NCBI RefSeq assembly: GCF_014257025.1
Contig: NZ_JACMSF010000018.1
Location: forward strand, 80,993 to 144,992
Source: Streptomyces cupreus
GTDB lineage: Bacteria > Actinomycetota > Actinomycetes > Streptomycetales > Streptomycetaceae
Length of the DNA stretch: 64,000 nt
Direction: 5' to 3'
The position numbers and the translations under genes were made by a program. Position 1 is the first letter of the stretch; every line of letters begins with the position of its first letter. Under the pieces are notes generated by a model, which worked only from the letters and a program-made list of their open reading frames with translations, did no database searches and was not told where the DNA came from. Below are positions 8,247 through 16,791 of the stretch, piece after piece.

Positions 8247-9137
8247 ATGACCAGGGCAATCACCATCTCCGGGCTCCACAAGGCGTTCGGCAAGACGCAC
8301 GCGCTCGACGGCCTCGACCTGGAGGTGGCGGCAGGCGAGGTGCACGGCTTCCTCGGCCCGAACGGCGCCGGGAAGTCCACCACCATCCGCGTCCTGCTCG
8401 GCCTGCTGCGCCCCGACTCCGGCGCCGCGCAGATCCTCGGCCGCGACCCGTGGGCGGACGCCGTGGAGGTGCACCGCCGGATCGCCTACGTCCCCGGCGA
8501 CGTCACGCTCTGGCGGAACCTGTCGGGCGGCGAGGTGATCGACCTGTACGGCCGACTGCGCGGAGGACTCGACAAGGGCCGACGCGCGGAGCTGATCGAA
8601 CGCTTCGAGCTGGACCCCACCAAGAAGGGCCGCACCTACTCCAAGGGCAACCGCCAGAAGGTCGCCCTGGTCGCCGCGTTCGCCTCGGACGTGGATCTGC
8701 TGATCCTCGACGAGCCGACGTCGGGCCTCGACCCGCTGATGGAGGAGGTCTTCCAGCGGTGCGTGGCGGAGGAGCGGGAGCGCGGGCGGACGATCCTGCT
8801 GTCCTCGCACATCCTCAGCGAGGTCGAGGAGCTCTGCGACCGGGTGAGCATCATCCGCAAGGGGCGGACCGTGGAGACGGGGTCGCTGGCGGACCTGCGG
8901 CATCTGACGAGGACCAGCGTCACGGCCGAACTCCTCGCCGCCCCCAACGGGTTGGCGCAGCTGCCGGGCGTGCACGACCTGGACGTACAGGGCCACCGGG
9001 TCCGCCTCCAGGTGGACACCGACAAGCTGGACGCCGTACTGAAGTCGCTCGCCGAGTCCGGCGTACGGTCGCTGACCTCGACCCCGCCGACGCTGGAGGA
9101 GCTGTTCCTCCGCCACTACCAGGAGGCGGCCCGATGA
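8247..9137 (+). CDS. ABC-2 type exporter ATP-binding protein
   Basis: ATPase of 296 aa for the permease encoded immediately downstream. Walker A GPNGAGKST is at residues 37-45, the Walker B region reads LLILDEPTSGLDPL, and a switch His follows in LLSSHILSEVEEL. The signature is unusual, YSKGNRQKVAL instead of LSGGQ, as in the DrrA/TipN-like drug-export subgroup. About 90 residues after the nucleotide-binding domain form a C-terminal extension. The last codons overlap the permease ATG (ATGA), so the two are coupled. Control is probably through the adjacent GbsR-type regulator. Confidence 0.93.
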   Translation: MTRAITISGLHKAFGKTHALDGLDLEVAAGEVHGFLGPNGAGKSTTIRVLLGLLRPDSGAAQILGRDPWADAVEVHRRIAYVPGDVTLWRNLSGGEVIDLYGRLRGGLDKGRRAELIERFELDPTKKGRTYSKGNRQKVALVAAFASDVDLLILDEPTSGLDPLMEEVFQRCVAEERERGRTILLSSHILSEVEELCDRVSIIRKGRTVETGSLADLRHLTRTSVTAELLAAPNGLAQLPGVHDLDVQGHRVRLQVDTDKLDAVLKSLAESGVRSLTSTPPTLEELFLRHYQEAAR

Positions 9138-10713
9138 CCACGGCCGCCGCCGAACTGGCGGGCACCGGAACGCTGTTGCGGTTCGCTCTGCGCCGGGACC
9201 GGCTGATGATCCCGGTGTGGGTCGCGGTGAACGCGCTGATGATCCTGTCGATGCCGAGCACGCTGGAGAACCTCTACGGACCCCGGCGGACCGCGCGAAC
9301 CTCGTCGAGGACACGGCGACCAACGCCTCCTTCCGGGCCCTGATCGGCCCGGTCTTCGACGACTCCATCGGCGCCCTGACGGCCTGGCGGGTCGGGGTGT
9401 ACGCGGGTGCGCTCGCGGCCGTGGTCAGCCTGCTGGTCGTCGTACGACATACGCGCGACGAGGAGGAGAGCGGGCGTCAGGAGCTGGTGGCGTCCGGGAT
9501 GGTGGGGCGCAGGGCGTCCCTGACGGCGGCGCTGCTGACGGCCGGTGTCGCGAACGCCGTGCCGGCCGTGCTGGTGGCGGTAGGGCTCGCGGGGCAGGGG
9601 GCGGCGGGGGCCCTGGCCTTCGGGCTCGGGCTTGCCGGGGTCGGCATGGTGTTAGCGACGCTGGCGGCGATCGTCGCGCAGTTCACGGAGAGCGCACGGC
9701 TGGCGCGGGGGCTGACGGCGGCGCTGCTGGGCGCGGCCTTCGTGCTGCGCGCGGCGGGGGACTCCGCGTCGGACGACGGCTCGTCGGTGCTGACCTGGGT
9801 GTCGCCGCTGGGGTGGCTGGAGAATCTGCGGTCGTTCGCGGACGAGCGGTGGTGGGTGCTGCTGCTGTTCGCGGGGGCGGCGGTTGTGCAGGGCGCGGTG
9901 GCGTACGTGCTGGCCGGGCGCCGGGATGTGGGGATGAGCTTCCTGCCCGCCCGTCCGGGACCGGCGCTCGGTCGCCTCGGCACGGCGGGTGCGCTGGCCT
10001 GGCGGTTGCAGCGGGGGTCCGTGGTGGGCTGGTCGATCGGCTTCTTCCTCGCCGGGGTCGTCTACGGCGGGCTGACAGACGGGGTGGCGGACCTGGTCGG
10101 CGACAACGAGAACGCCCGGGAGGTCTTCCAGCGCATGGGCGGCCAGTCCGGGATCACGGACGCGTTCCTGGCCTCGATGGTCGGGATGCTGGGACTGATC
10201 GCCGCGCTGTACATCGTCGCGTCGACCCTGCGTCTGCACGGCGAGGAGACCTCGATGCGGGCGGAACCGGTCCTGGCGAACGCGGTCGGCCGTCTCCGCT
10301 GGGCGGCGGGCCACCTCCTGATCGCCTTTGCGGGCGCCGCCCTGATCATGCTCCTGGCGGGCCTGGGCTTCGCGGTGGGCTACGGCAAGGAGGTCGGCCC
10401 CGTCCTCGGCGCCTGCCTGGTCCAGCTCCCGGCGATCTGGGTCATCGGCGGTATGGCGGTCCTGTTGTACGGCGCTTTGCCGAGGGCGGCGATGGCGGCC
10501 TGGGCGGTGGCCGGAGCGGTCCTGCTGATCGGCTGGGTGGGCCCGGCGCTGGACGCTCCGCAGGCGGTGCTGGACCTGTCCCCGTTCGGCCATCTGCCGA
10601 AGCTGCCGGGCGGGGGGATGGAATGGGGGCCGGTGCTGGTGCTGTCGGCACTGGCGGCGACCCTGGTCGGCGTCGGCCTGGCGGGCCTGCGCCGCCGGGA
10701 CATGACGACCTGA
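9134..10713 (+). CDS. ABC-2 exporter permease, frameshifted in this sequence, with a TTA codon
   Basis: Polytopic partner of the preceding ATPase, about 526 aa once the frame is restored. Translation from the coupled ATG gives MTTAAAELAGTGTLLRFALR and runs to SMPSTLENLYG. The family-like continuation TPADRANLVEDTATNASFRA is in another frame, so one base appears missing near 9279 (tacggacccc, probably one G short). About 12 hydrophobic segments follow, for example YAGALAAVVSLLVVV and a C-terminal ALAATLVGVGLAGL. A TTA leucine codon at 9652-9654 is in frame and would make expression depend on the bldA tRNA. Either a sequencing error or a real inactivation. Confidence 0.85.
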
Positions 10714-10718
10714 CCGGT

Positions 10719-11312
10719 TCAGTCGACGTACTGCTTCAATTCCTCGGTGTCGAGTTCGATGCCGACCGGATCAGGGAGAGCAAACCTGTCGCCGAGCCTG
10801 GCCACGTGGATGTCCTGGTAGCCGAACTCCGGGTTCGGGTTGCTGTGCACAAGAACCGAGAGGTTGTCCCGGTCGATCAGCAGATAGACCGGGATGCCCG
10901 CCTCGGCGTACGCCCGAGGCTTCTCGACCCGGTCACGCTTGTGGGTGTCCGAGTCGTACGACGTGATCTCGACTGCCATCAGCACGCCGCGAGGATCGGC
11001 CCACTCCCCTTTGCCCGCGAAGTGATCGACAGGGGCGAGCACCCCGTCAGGCCGGGCCCGGCCCTTGCGGTAGGCCTCCACCTTGAGCCCTTGCAGAGGG
11101 TTGAGGTCCAACTCGGGCCGAGCACGCATGCACTGACGGATCAGCCACATGGTGATCGTGTTGTGGTTGCCGTTCGTCACTTTCTTGAGCCCGATCCGTC
11201 CGTCGATGAACTCGAACCTGACGGTCTCGTCCTCCCTCTCGGCGAACTCGGCGATCCGCTCGAAGATGTCCACCGACAACTGAGACGACGTACGTTCTGC
11301 CATAACCGTCAT
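10719..11312 (-). CDS. Uma2-family (DUF820) putative endonuclease
   Basis: 197-aa protein of the Uma2 family, a PD-(D/E)XK nuclease-like fold expanded in cyanobacteria and actinomycetes. The acidic pair appears in ARPDGVLAP (about residue 90) and the ExK-like step in LMAVEITSYDSDTHKRDRVEK (E, then K further on). The final part reads AYAEAGIPVYLLIDRD, the usual C-terminal strand. The ATG is chosen for its GGGAGG site 5 nt upstream; a longer frame adds 17 weakly supported residues. Cellular role is not established for the family. Convergent with the exporter permease, 5 nt apart. Confidence 0.85.
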   Translation of the reverse strand: MTVMAERTSSQLSVDIFERIAEFAEREDETVRFEFIDGRIGLKKVTNGNHNTITMWLIRQCMRARPELDLNPLQGLKVEAYRKGRARPDGVLAPVDHFAGKGEWADPRGVLMAVEITSYDSDTHKRDRVEKPRAYAEAGIPVYLLIDRDNLSVLVHSNPNPEFGYQDIHVARLGDRFALPDPVGIELDTEELKQYVD

Positions 11313-11400
11313 GGTGCCTCCCTTCGCAGGCAGGCACCAGCTTGACGAGCCACCGACGACCACCGATCGGGATTCGCTCAGCGATCATCCGAACGAGTGA

Positions 11401-12606
11401 TCACCCCACCTCGACGCTCAGCCCCTCCAACCCCCGGATCACGAAGTTCGGCTTCCGCTCCGGTTCCGCCGCCAGCCGCAGCGTCGGCGCCTTCTCCAGC
11501 AGAGCCGTCATCGACGCCGACAATTCGATACGGGCCAGCGGCGCGCCGATGCAGTAGTGGATGCCTGCGCTGAAGGAGATGTGCGGGTTCTCCTTGCGGG
11601 TGAGGTCCAGTCGCTCGGGGTTCTCGAACACCTCGGGGTCATGGTTCGCGGAGCCGAAGAGCATCGCGATCTCCGCGCCCCTCGGGATCGTCGTGCCGTC
11701 GATCTCGATCTCGTCCAGGACCCAGCGCTCGAAGAGCTGGAGCGGGGTGTCGTAGCGCATCAGCTCCTCCACCGCGGAGGGGACCAGGGAGTGGTCGGCG
11801 CGCAGGGCGGCCAACTGCTCCGGGTTGCGGAACAGCGCGTACCAGCCGTTGACCGTGGAGTTCACCGTCGCCTCGTGCCCCGCGTTCAGCAGCAGCACAC
11901 AGGTCGAGATCATCTCCTGCTCGGTGAGCCGGTCCCCCTCGTCATGGGCCGCGATCAGCCCGGAGATCAGATCGTCCCCCGGCTCCTTGCGCCGCTCGGC
12001 GATCAGTTCCCGCAGATACGCGGAGAACTCGACGGAGGCCCGGACCGCCTTCGTGGCCGTGTCCTCGGACGGGTTCAGCTCGTACATCCCGCAGATGTCC
12101 GCCGACCAGGGCCGCAGCGGCGCCCGGTCCGCCTCCGGAACGCCCAGCATCTCGGCGATCACCGCGACCGGCAGCGGCTCGGCGACATCGGCGAGCAGAT
12201 CCCCGCCGCCCGCCTCGACCAGCCGGTCCACCAGCTCACCGGCGAGCCGGTTCACGTACGGCTTGAGCTGCTCCACCGTTCTCGGGGTGAACGCCTTCGA
12301 CACCAGGCGCCGGATGCGGGTGTGGTCCGGCGGCTCCAGATCGAGCATCCCGTGGTCGTTGAGCGTGTGGAACGGCTCGTGCTCCGCCGGGGGCGCGGCC
12401 CGCCCGAAGTCCTCGTGCGTGAACCGGTGCTGATACGTCCGCCCGAGCCGCCGGTCGCGCAGCAGCGCCGAGACGTCGGCGTGGTGCGGGACCAGCCACT
12501 GGTTCGTGGGCTCGTAGTAGTGCACACGGCCCTGGGCACGCAGCTCGGCGTAGGCGGGGTACGGGTCGGCGAGGAACGCCGGGTCCCAGGGGTGGAAGGC
12601 TGTCAT
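11401..12606 (-). CDS. Cytochrome P450 (CYP107-like)
   Basis: Soluble class I P450 of 401 aa, the usual bacterial length. The I-helix oxygen-binding motif is LLNAGHEATVN (AGHEA-T). The K-helix ExxR is EELMR, and the heme loop is FSAGIHYCIGAPLAR with Cys near residue 350. It needs a ferredoxin and reductase, not encoded here. By position downstream of purA and before fba it corresponds to CYP107U1 (SCO3636) of S. coelicolor, reported as needed for sporulation. That orthology is from recalled synteny and should be treated as likely, not proven. Confidence 0.93.
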   Translation of the reverse strand: MTAFHPWDPAFLADPYPAYAELRAQGRVHYYEPTNQWLVPHHADVSALLRDRRLGRTYQHRFTHEDFGRAAPPAEHEPFHTLNDHGMLDLEPPDHTRIRRLVSKAFTPRTVEQLKPYVNRLAGELVDRLVEAGGGDLLADVAEPLPVAVIAEMLGVPEADRAPLRPWSADICGMYELNPSEDTATKAVRASVEFSAYLRELIAERRKEPGDDLISGLIAAHDEGDRLTEQEMISTCVLLLNAGHEATVNSTVNGWYALFRNPEQLAALRADHSLVPSAVEELMRYDTPLQLFERWVLDEIEIDGTTIPRGAEIAMLFGSANHDPEVFENPERLDLTRKENPHISFSAGIHYCIGAPLARIELSASMTALLEKAPTLRLAAEPERKPNFVIRGLEGLSVEVG

Positions 12607-12793
12607 GAACGGACGCTAGCCCGGGATCCCCCGGTCTGACCAGGGGTGACTCTGCGGGTGGGCGACGACGTACACCTCGGCGGGCGACAGAACCGTTTAC
12701 CCCTCACCGAGCGTGACATCCCCGTGTCCGCGCACGTCACGGGCCCTGATACCGTCCCCGCCAACGGCCGAATGATTCTCCTGGTCCGCCAAT

Positions 12794-12823
12794 TCCTCCC
12801 CCAGTGCCGAAAGCCTGGGAGGT
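12794..12823. repeat. Palindromic hairpin resembling a dispersed intergenic element
   Basis: The 245-nt spacer between the P450 and hydrolase genes contains cctcccccag - tgccgaaag - cctgggagg, followed by taccccca. This C/G-rich dyad looks like the short hairpin elements scattered between genes in streptomycetes. Elsewhere in the spacer are CGTGAC...GTCACG arms (about 12713-12742) and a possible -10 TACCGT near 12750. Confidence 0.5.
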
Positions 12824-12851
12824 ACCCCCATCGCCGCTGAGAGGTTGGAGC

Positions 12852-13703
12852 ATGCCGGACGACGCCGCCGCAGCCCGGTCCGCCGCCGAAGAGGAGTCGG
12901 CCTTCTCGCACCCGCCCGTCGACCCCGACGCCACCGCCGCGTACGGCGACCACCCCGACCAGGTGATCGACTTCTACGCCCCGCGCGGCGAGGAGGCCAT
13001 CGCCCCCCTCGTGGTCGTCCTGCACGGCGGCGCCTGGCGGGCCCCGTACGACCGCCGCCACATCACCCCGTTCGCAGACTTCCTGGCCCGGCGCGGATTC
13101 GCCGTGGCCAATGTGGAGTACCGGCGCGGTGAGGGCACCACGGCAGGGCGCTGGCCGGACACCTTCGACGACGTGGCCGCGGCCCTGGACGCCCTCCCGG
13201 CGCTCGTCCGCGAGGCGCTCCCGCAGGCCGACCCGCGCCGCACGGTCGTCACCGGCCACTCCGCCGGCGGCCACCTGGCCCTGTGGGTGGCCGCCCGGCA
13301 CCTGCTACCCGCCGACGCCCCCTGGCGCACCGACCGTCCCGCCCTGCTGCGCGGTGTCGTCGCGCTCGCCCCGATCGCCGACTTCGCGGTCGCCGACAAG
13401 CTGGACGTCTGCGGCGGAGCGGCCCGCCAATTCCTCGGCGGCGACGAGGGGTTCGCCGAGCGCCGGCCGTACGCCGACCCAGCGCTGCTGCTGCCCACCG
13501 GCATCGCCACCACCCTCGTCCAGGGCCGTACGGACGTGGACGTGCCGCAGGCGGTCGCCGAGGCGTACGCGGAGGCGGCGGCGAAGGCGGGCGAGGTGGT
13601 CGGGCTGACGCTGCTGGAGGACGTGGGCCACTTCCCGCTGATCGACCCGGCGGCGGACGCGTGCGCGGTGGTGGCGGAGGAGATCGCACAGCTCGCCTGG
13701 TGA
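12852..13703 (+). CDS. Arylformamidase (kynurenine formamidase), alpha/beta hydrolase
   Basis: Probably converts N-formyl-L-kynurenine to L-kynurenine plus formate, the second step of tryptophan breakdown. The 283 aa carry the HGGAW oxyanion motif at residues 58-62, typical of this esterase class. The nucleophile Ser is at about 137 in GHSAGG, the acid Asp near 228 in GRTDVD and the catalytic His near 260 in VGHFPLID. The internal ATG is chosen because a GAGAGG site precedes it. Kynureninase and tryptophan dioxygenase genes lie 3 kb further on. The formamidase assignment rests on motif plus that context; a general esterase cannot be excluded. Confidence 0.8.
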   Translation: MPDDAAAARSAAEEESAFSHPPVDPDATAAYGDHPDQVIDFYAPRGEEAIAPLVVVLHGGAWRAPYDRRHITPFADFLARRGFAVANVEYRRGEGTTAGRWPDTFDDVAAALDALPALVREALPQADPRRTVVTGHSAGGHLALWVAARHLLPADAPWRTDRPALLRGVVALAPIADFAVADKLDVCGGAARQFLGGDEGFAERRPYADPALLLPTGIATTLVQGRTDVDVPQAVAEAYAEAAAKAGEVVGLTLLEDVGHFPLIDPAADACAVVAEEIAQLAW

Positions 13704-13797
13704 GCCGTAGTTGCCGAGGTAGTACTTGAGACGGACCCGGAAGGACCCTTCTCGCAGGTGACGACGGCGCCCCGGGCCTCCCCCTACCGTGCTGTAC

Positions 13798-15105
13798 GTG
13801 ACCGAGACGACCAGCAAATCGCACAGCCCGGAGTTCCGGCTGGCCGCGGACGCCCTGCGCGGGCTGCGGCAGGACCTGTTCCACGACGTCTTCGCCTACC
13901 GCCCGCTGCCCCGGATGAACGTGGACGGCCCGCTGACCCGTCGGCTGCCCGGCCGACTGCGGGAGAACGCGAGCTGGACGCCGCACGCCGTGATAGCCGC
14001 GGCGGCCCTGCTCACCCTGGCCATTGCGAGCATCGACACCGATGGGCCGCCCCTGCTGCTCGGTCCGCTCTGCGTGCTCCCCGTGCTGCTGACCATGGTG
14101 CGGCCCGTCGGCGCGTTCTGGCTCTCCATGGCCGCCACCCCGGTCACCGGCGCGATCGGCGGCAACTGGGGTGAGTGGCCGTGGATGCCCGGCGCCTTCG
14201 CCTGTCATCTGACGGTGCTGACGGTCGTGGCCGTGCGCACCAGGCCGCGTACGGCGGCGTGGATGTGGGCGCTGACGGCGGCGTACGGCCTGGTCGCGGA
14301 GGCCGGTTTCGGGCCGAGCTACTACTACGGCACCAACACCGGCCCCATGCTGGTCATCTCCGCGCTGGTGCTGCTCGTCGTCGCCGTCCGGCACATCCGC
14401 CGCGAGGCGAAGCAGGAGGTCACCGCCCAGCAGACGGAGACCGCGCAGGAGCGTTCCAAGCGGACCCTGCTGGAGGAGCGGACGACGATCGCCCGCGAGC
14501 TGCACGACGTGGTCGCGCACCACATGTCGGTCGTCGCCATCCAGGCGGAGGCCGCCCCCTACCGGGTGGAGAACCCGCCGCCGGAGCTGGAGCGCGCCTT
14601 CGCCACCATCCGGGAGAACGCGGTGGCGGCCCTGACCGAACTGCGCCGCGTCCTGGGCGTCGTACGCGCCGAGGACTACGAGGCGCCCGACGCCCCGCAG
14701 CCCACCCTCGGCGACCTGGACGCGCTGCTGGCCAATGTGCGGGACGCGGGTCTGAGCGTGGAGAAGACAGTGACCGGCGCGGTGCGTGAACTGCCGCAGG
14801 GCGTCGAGCTGTCGGCGTACCGAATAGTCCAGGAGGCGCTGAGCAACACCCTGCGGCACGCGCCCGGCGCGAGCGCCAAGGTGGAGATCGGTTACGTCCT
14901 CGGCGGCCTGGGCCTGCGGGTCGTCAACACCCCGCCACCGGCGCCCGCCCTGGTCAAGCCCTCACCCGGCGCCGGGCACGGTGTCACGGGTATGCGGGAG
15001 CGGGTGACGATGCTGAACGGCGAGATGACGGCGGGCACGACGGACGAAGGCGGCTACGAGGTGACGGTGTTCCTCCCGGTGCAGCTCACGGGTGACGAGG
15101 CATGA
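13798..15105 (+). CDS. Sensor histidine kinase (HisKA_3 type)
   Basis: Membrane sensor kinase of about 435 aa. Five to six hydrophobic segments lie between residues 62 and 200, then a helical linker. Next is the HisKA_3 motif IARELHDVVAHHMSVVA with phospho-acceptor His near 236, and a C-terminal ATPase domain with IVQEALSNTLRHA and GHGVTGMRERV. The GTG start is favoured because a -10-like TACCGT lies 8 nt before it with no ribosome-binding site, as in leaderless transcripts; a GTG three codons earlier is also possible. The response-regulator gene overlaps its stop. The signal is unknown. Confidence 0.9.
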   Translation: MTETTSKSHSPEFRLAADALRGLRQDLFHDVFAYRPLPRMNVDGPLTRRLPGRLRENASWTPHAVIAAAALLTLAIASIDTDGPPLLLGPLCVLPVLLTMVRPVGAFWLSMAATPVTGAIGGNWGEWPWMPGAFACHLTVLTVVAVRTRPRTAAWMWALTAAYGLVAEAGFGPSYYYGTNTGPMLVISALVLLVVAVRHIRREAKQEVTAQQTETAQERSKRTLLEERTTIARELHDVVAHHMSVVAIQAEAAPYRVENPPPELERAFATIRENAVAALTELRRVLGVVRAEDYEAPDAPQPTLGDLDALLANVRDAGLSVEKTVTGAVRELPQGVELSAYRIVQEALSNTLRHAPGASAKVEIGYVLGGLGLRVVNTPPPAPALVKPSPGAGHGVTGMRERVTMLNGEMTAGTTDEGGYEVTVFLPVQLTGDEA

Positions 15106-15767
15106 CCATCCGCGTGCTGATCGCGGACGACCAGATGATGGTGCGCGAGGGCTTCTCGGTCCTGCTGAACGCGATGCCGGACATCGAGGTCGTCGGCGAG
15201 GCGGTGAACGGCCGGGAGGCCGTGGCGAAGGTCCGCGAACTCGCCCCGGACGTCGTCCTGATGGACATCCGCATGCCCGAGCTGAACGGCATCGAGGCGA
15301 CGCGGGAGATCGTGGCGGCGGACGGCGCGGCGAAGGTGCTGGTGCTGACCACGTTCGACCTGGACGAGTACGTGTACCAGGCGCTGCGCGCGGGCGCGTC
15401 CGGCTTCCTCCTGAAGGACGCCTCGGCGCGCCAACTGGCCGACGGGGTACGGGTGGTGGCCTCCGGCGAGGCCCTGCTCGCCCCCTCGGTCACCCGCCGT
15501 CTGATCACCGAGTTCTCGAAACTGTCCGAGGCGCCACGGGCGTTCGCCGGGGCACAGGCGGCGTACGGCGAACTGACGGAGCGCGAGACGGAGGTCCTGG
15601 TCCTCATCGCCCAGGGCCTGTCCAACGCGGAGATCGCCGCGCGCCTGGTCGTGGCCGAGTCGACGATCAAGACCCACGTCAGCCGGATCCTGGTGAAACT
15701 GGGGCTCCGCGACCGCACCCAGGCCGCGGTGTTCGCGTACGAGGCGCGGCTGGTGACGCCGGGCTGA
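15102..15767 (+). CDS. NarL/LuxR-family response regulator
   Basis: 221-aa regulator coupled by ATGA overlap to the sensor kinase just upstream. The receiver domain has acidic residues in LIADDQMMVREG, the phospho-acceptor Asp55 in VVLMDIRMPE, and the conserved Lys in GASGFLLKDAS. The C-terminal LuxR HTH is LTERETEVLVLIAQGLSNAEIA followed by ESTIKTHVSRILVKLGLRDR. The stop directly abuts the stop of the convergent membrane-protein gene with no intergenic base. Targets are unknown. Confidence 0.95.
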   Translation: MTIRVLIADDQMMVREGFSVLLNAMPDIEVVGEAVNGREAVAKVRELAPDVVLMDIRMPELNGIEATREIVAADGAAKVLVLTTFDLDEYVYQALRAGASGFLLKDASARQLADGVRVVASGEALLAPSVTRRLITEFSKLSEAPRAFAGAQAAYGELTERETEVLVLIAQGLSNAEIAARLVVAESTIKTHVSRILVKLGLRDRTQAAVFAYEARLVTPG

Positions 15768-16540
15768 TCAGGCCGCGAGCAGGAGGGACAGGGTGAGGAG
15801 GAAAAAGAAGAGGGCGGGGATGCCGAAGAGGTACATCGGGAGCAGCAGGGCCCTCGCCCGAGCACGAACTCCCTCTCGACGCCGTTGAAGGGGTCGCTGG
15901 GGTCGTAGACGAGCTCGACCTGTTCGCCGCGGTAGTCGTGGGGGGCGTAGGCGTACGGCCGCCCGGCGAGGTCGGTGAAGTCGTACAGGTACATCCCGTC
16001 GACGTAGTCCTTGAACGGCGCGATCACCGTGATGCCGTCCTTGGACAACCGCCACCGCGGCTTGCCGTACGGCGCCACGCGAATCGCCGTAACGCCCAGG
16101 GCGCCGCTGCAGAAGCCCCCCATCACCACCAGCACGGAGAGTTCGGGGATACCGGCCGCGGTGACGAGCACGCACAGCACGCCATGCAGCAGAACGAAGG
16201 CGAGTGAGCCGGCCCAGATCCACCGCCGCCGCTTGCGCGCGCTCTCGGAGTCGATGGTCCGGACGGTGACGAGAGAGGCCCCGTCGACCTGGCCGGAAAC
16301 GGGACCGGGCAGAGCGGAGTTGACGGCCCCGGCGAAGGCCGCGCCGGCGGCCTCACCGACGTCCTCGACCCGGTGTACGGCCGGTGCGGCCCCGTACGGC
16401 GCCGCCAGCACGACCTCGACCACCCGCCCCGCACTGCGCACTTGGGCGACGGCGGCCAACGGTATGTCGGTGAAGGTCAGGCCGCCGTTCATGACGAGGC
16501 CCAGGCCTCGCCCCTCCTCTTCGTCCGTGAGGTCCGTCAA
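15768..16540 (-). CDS. Hypothetical membrane protein, frameshifted in this sequence
   Basis: Unrecognised protein of about 257 aa if one base is restored. The N-terminal half is soluble with an AVAQVRSAGRVVEVVLAAPYG stretch. Two membrane spans follow at about residues 108-160, then a soluble part (GITVIAPFKDYVDGMYLYDF, VELVYDPSDPF). A C-terminal hydrophobic segment, MYLFGIPALFFFLLTLSLLL, is in a different frame. The shift falls near 15860 beside gggcgagggccc and is consistent with a single missing base; without it the frame would run antisense through the response regulator. The start is uncertain: TTG at 16540 or ATG at 16492, neither with a good ribosome-binding site. Confidence 0.65.
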
Positions 16541-16791
16541 CCTGCGGGGACAGTCGGGCGGTTCGGGATCCGCATGGGGCTGACGACCCCGGCACAGTCG
16601 GCGGCCTACGTGCAGATGTTGTCCACCACCGCCTACACGGCGGCCCGGGCCGACGAGGATGCCGGGGCCGCGATTCAGGCCGGCGATCCGGCAGATCGTC
16701 AGCGATCTCTCAGCCCGTCACCCGAGGGTCAGCGGCGTCCGTGAACTGGTCTCGGCGACCAGTGCGCGCGACTGACATCGAGTCCCGCCGA
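16541..16791. other. Spacer with a short unassigned frame
   Basis: The 251 nt between the hypothetical membrane protein and kynureninase hold a 56-codon plus-strand frame (16574-16744) beginning MGLTTPAQSAAYVQML with TTAYTAARADEDAGAA after it. Composition looks protein-like and may be a remnant of a longer gene, but I do not recognise it. A small ctggtc - tcggc - gaccag dyad at about 16746-16762 could end the kynureninase transcript. Confidence 0.35.
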
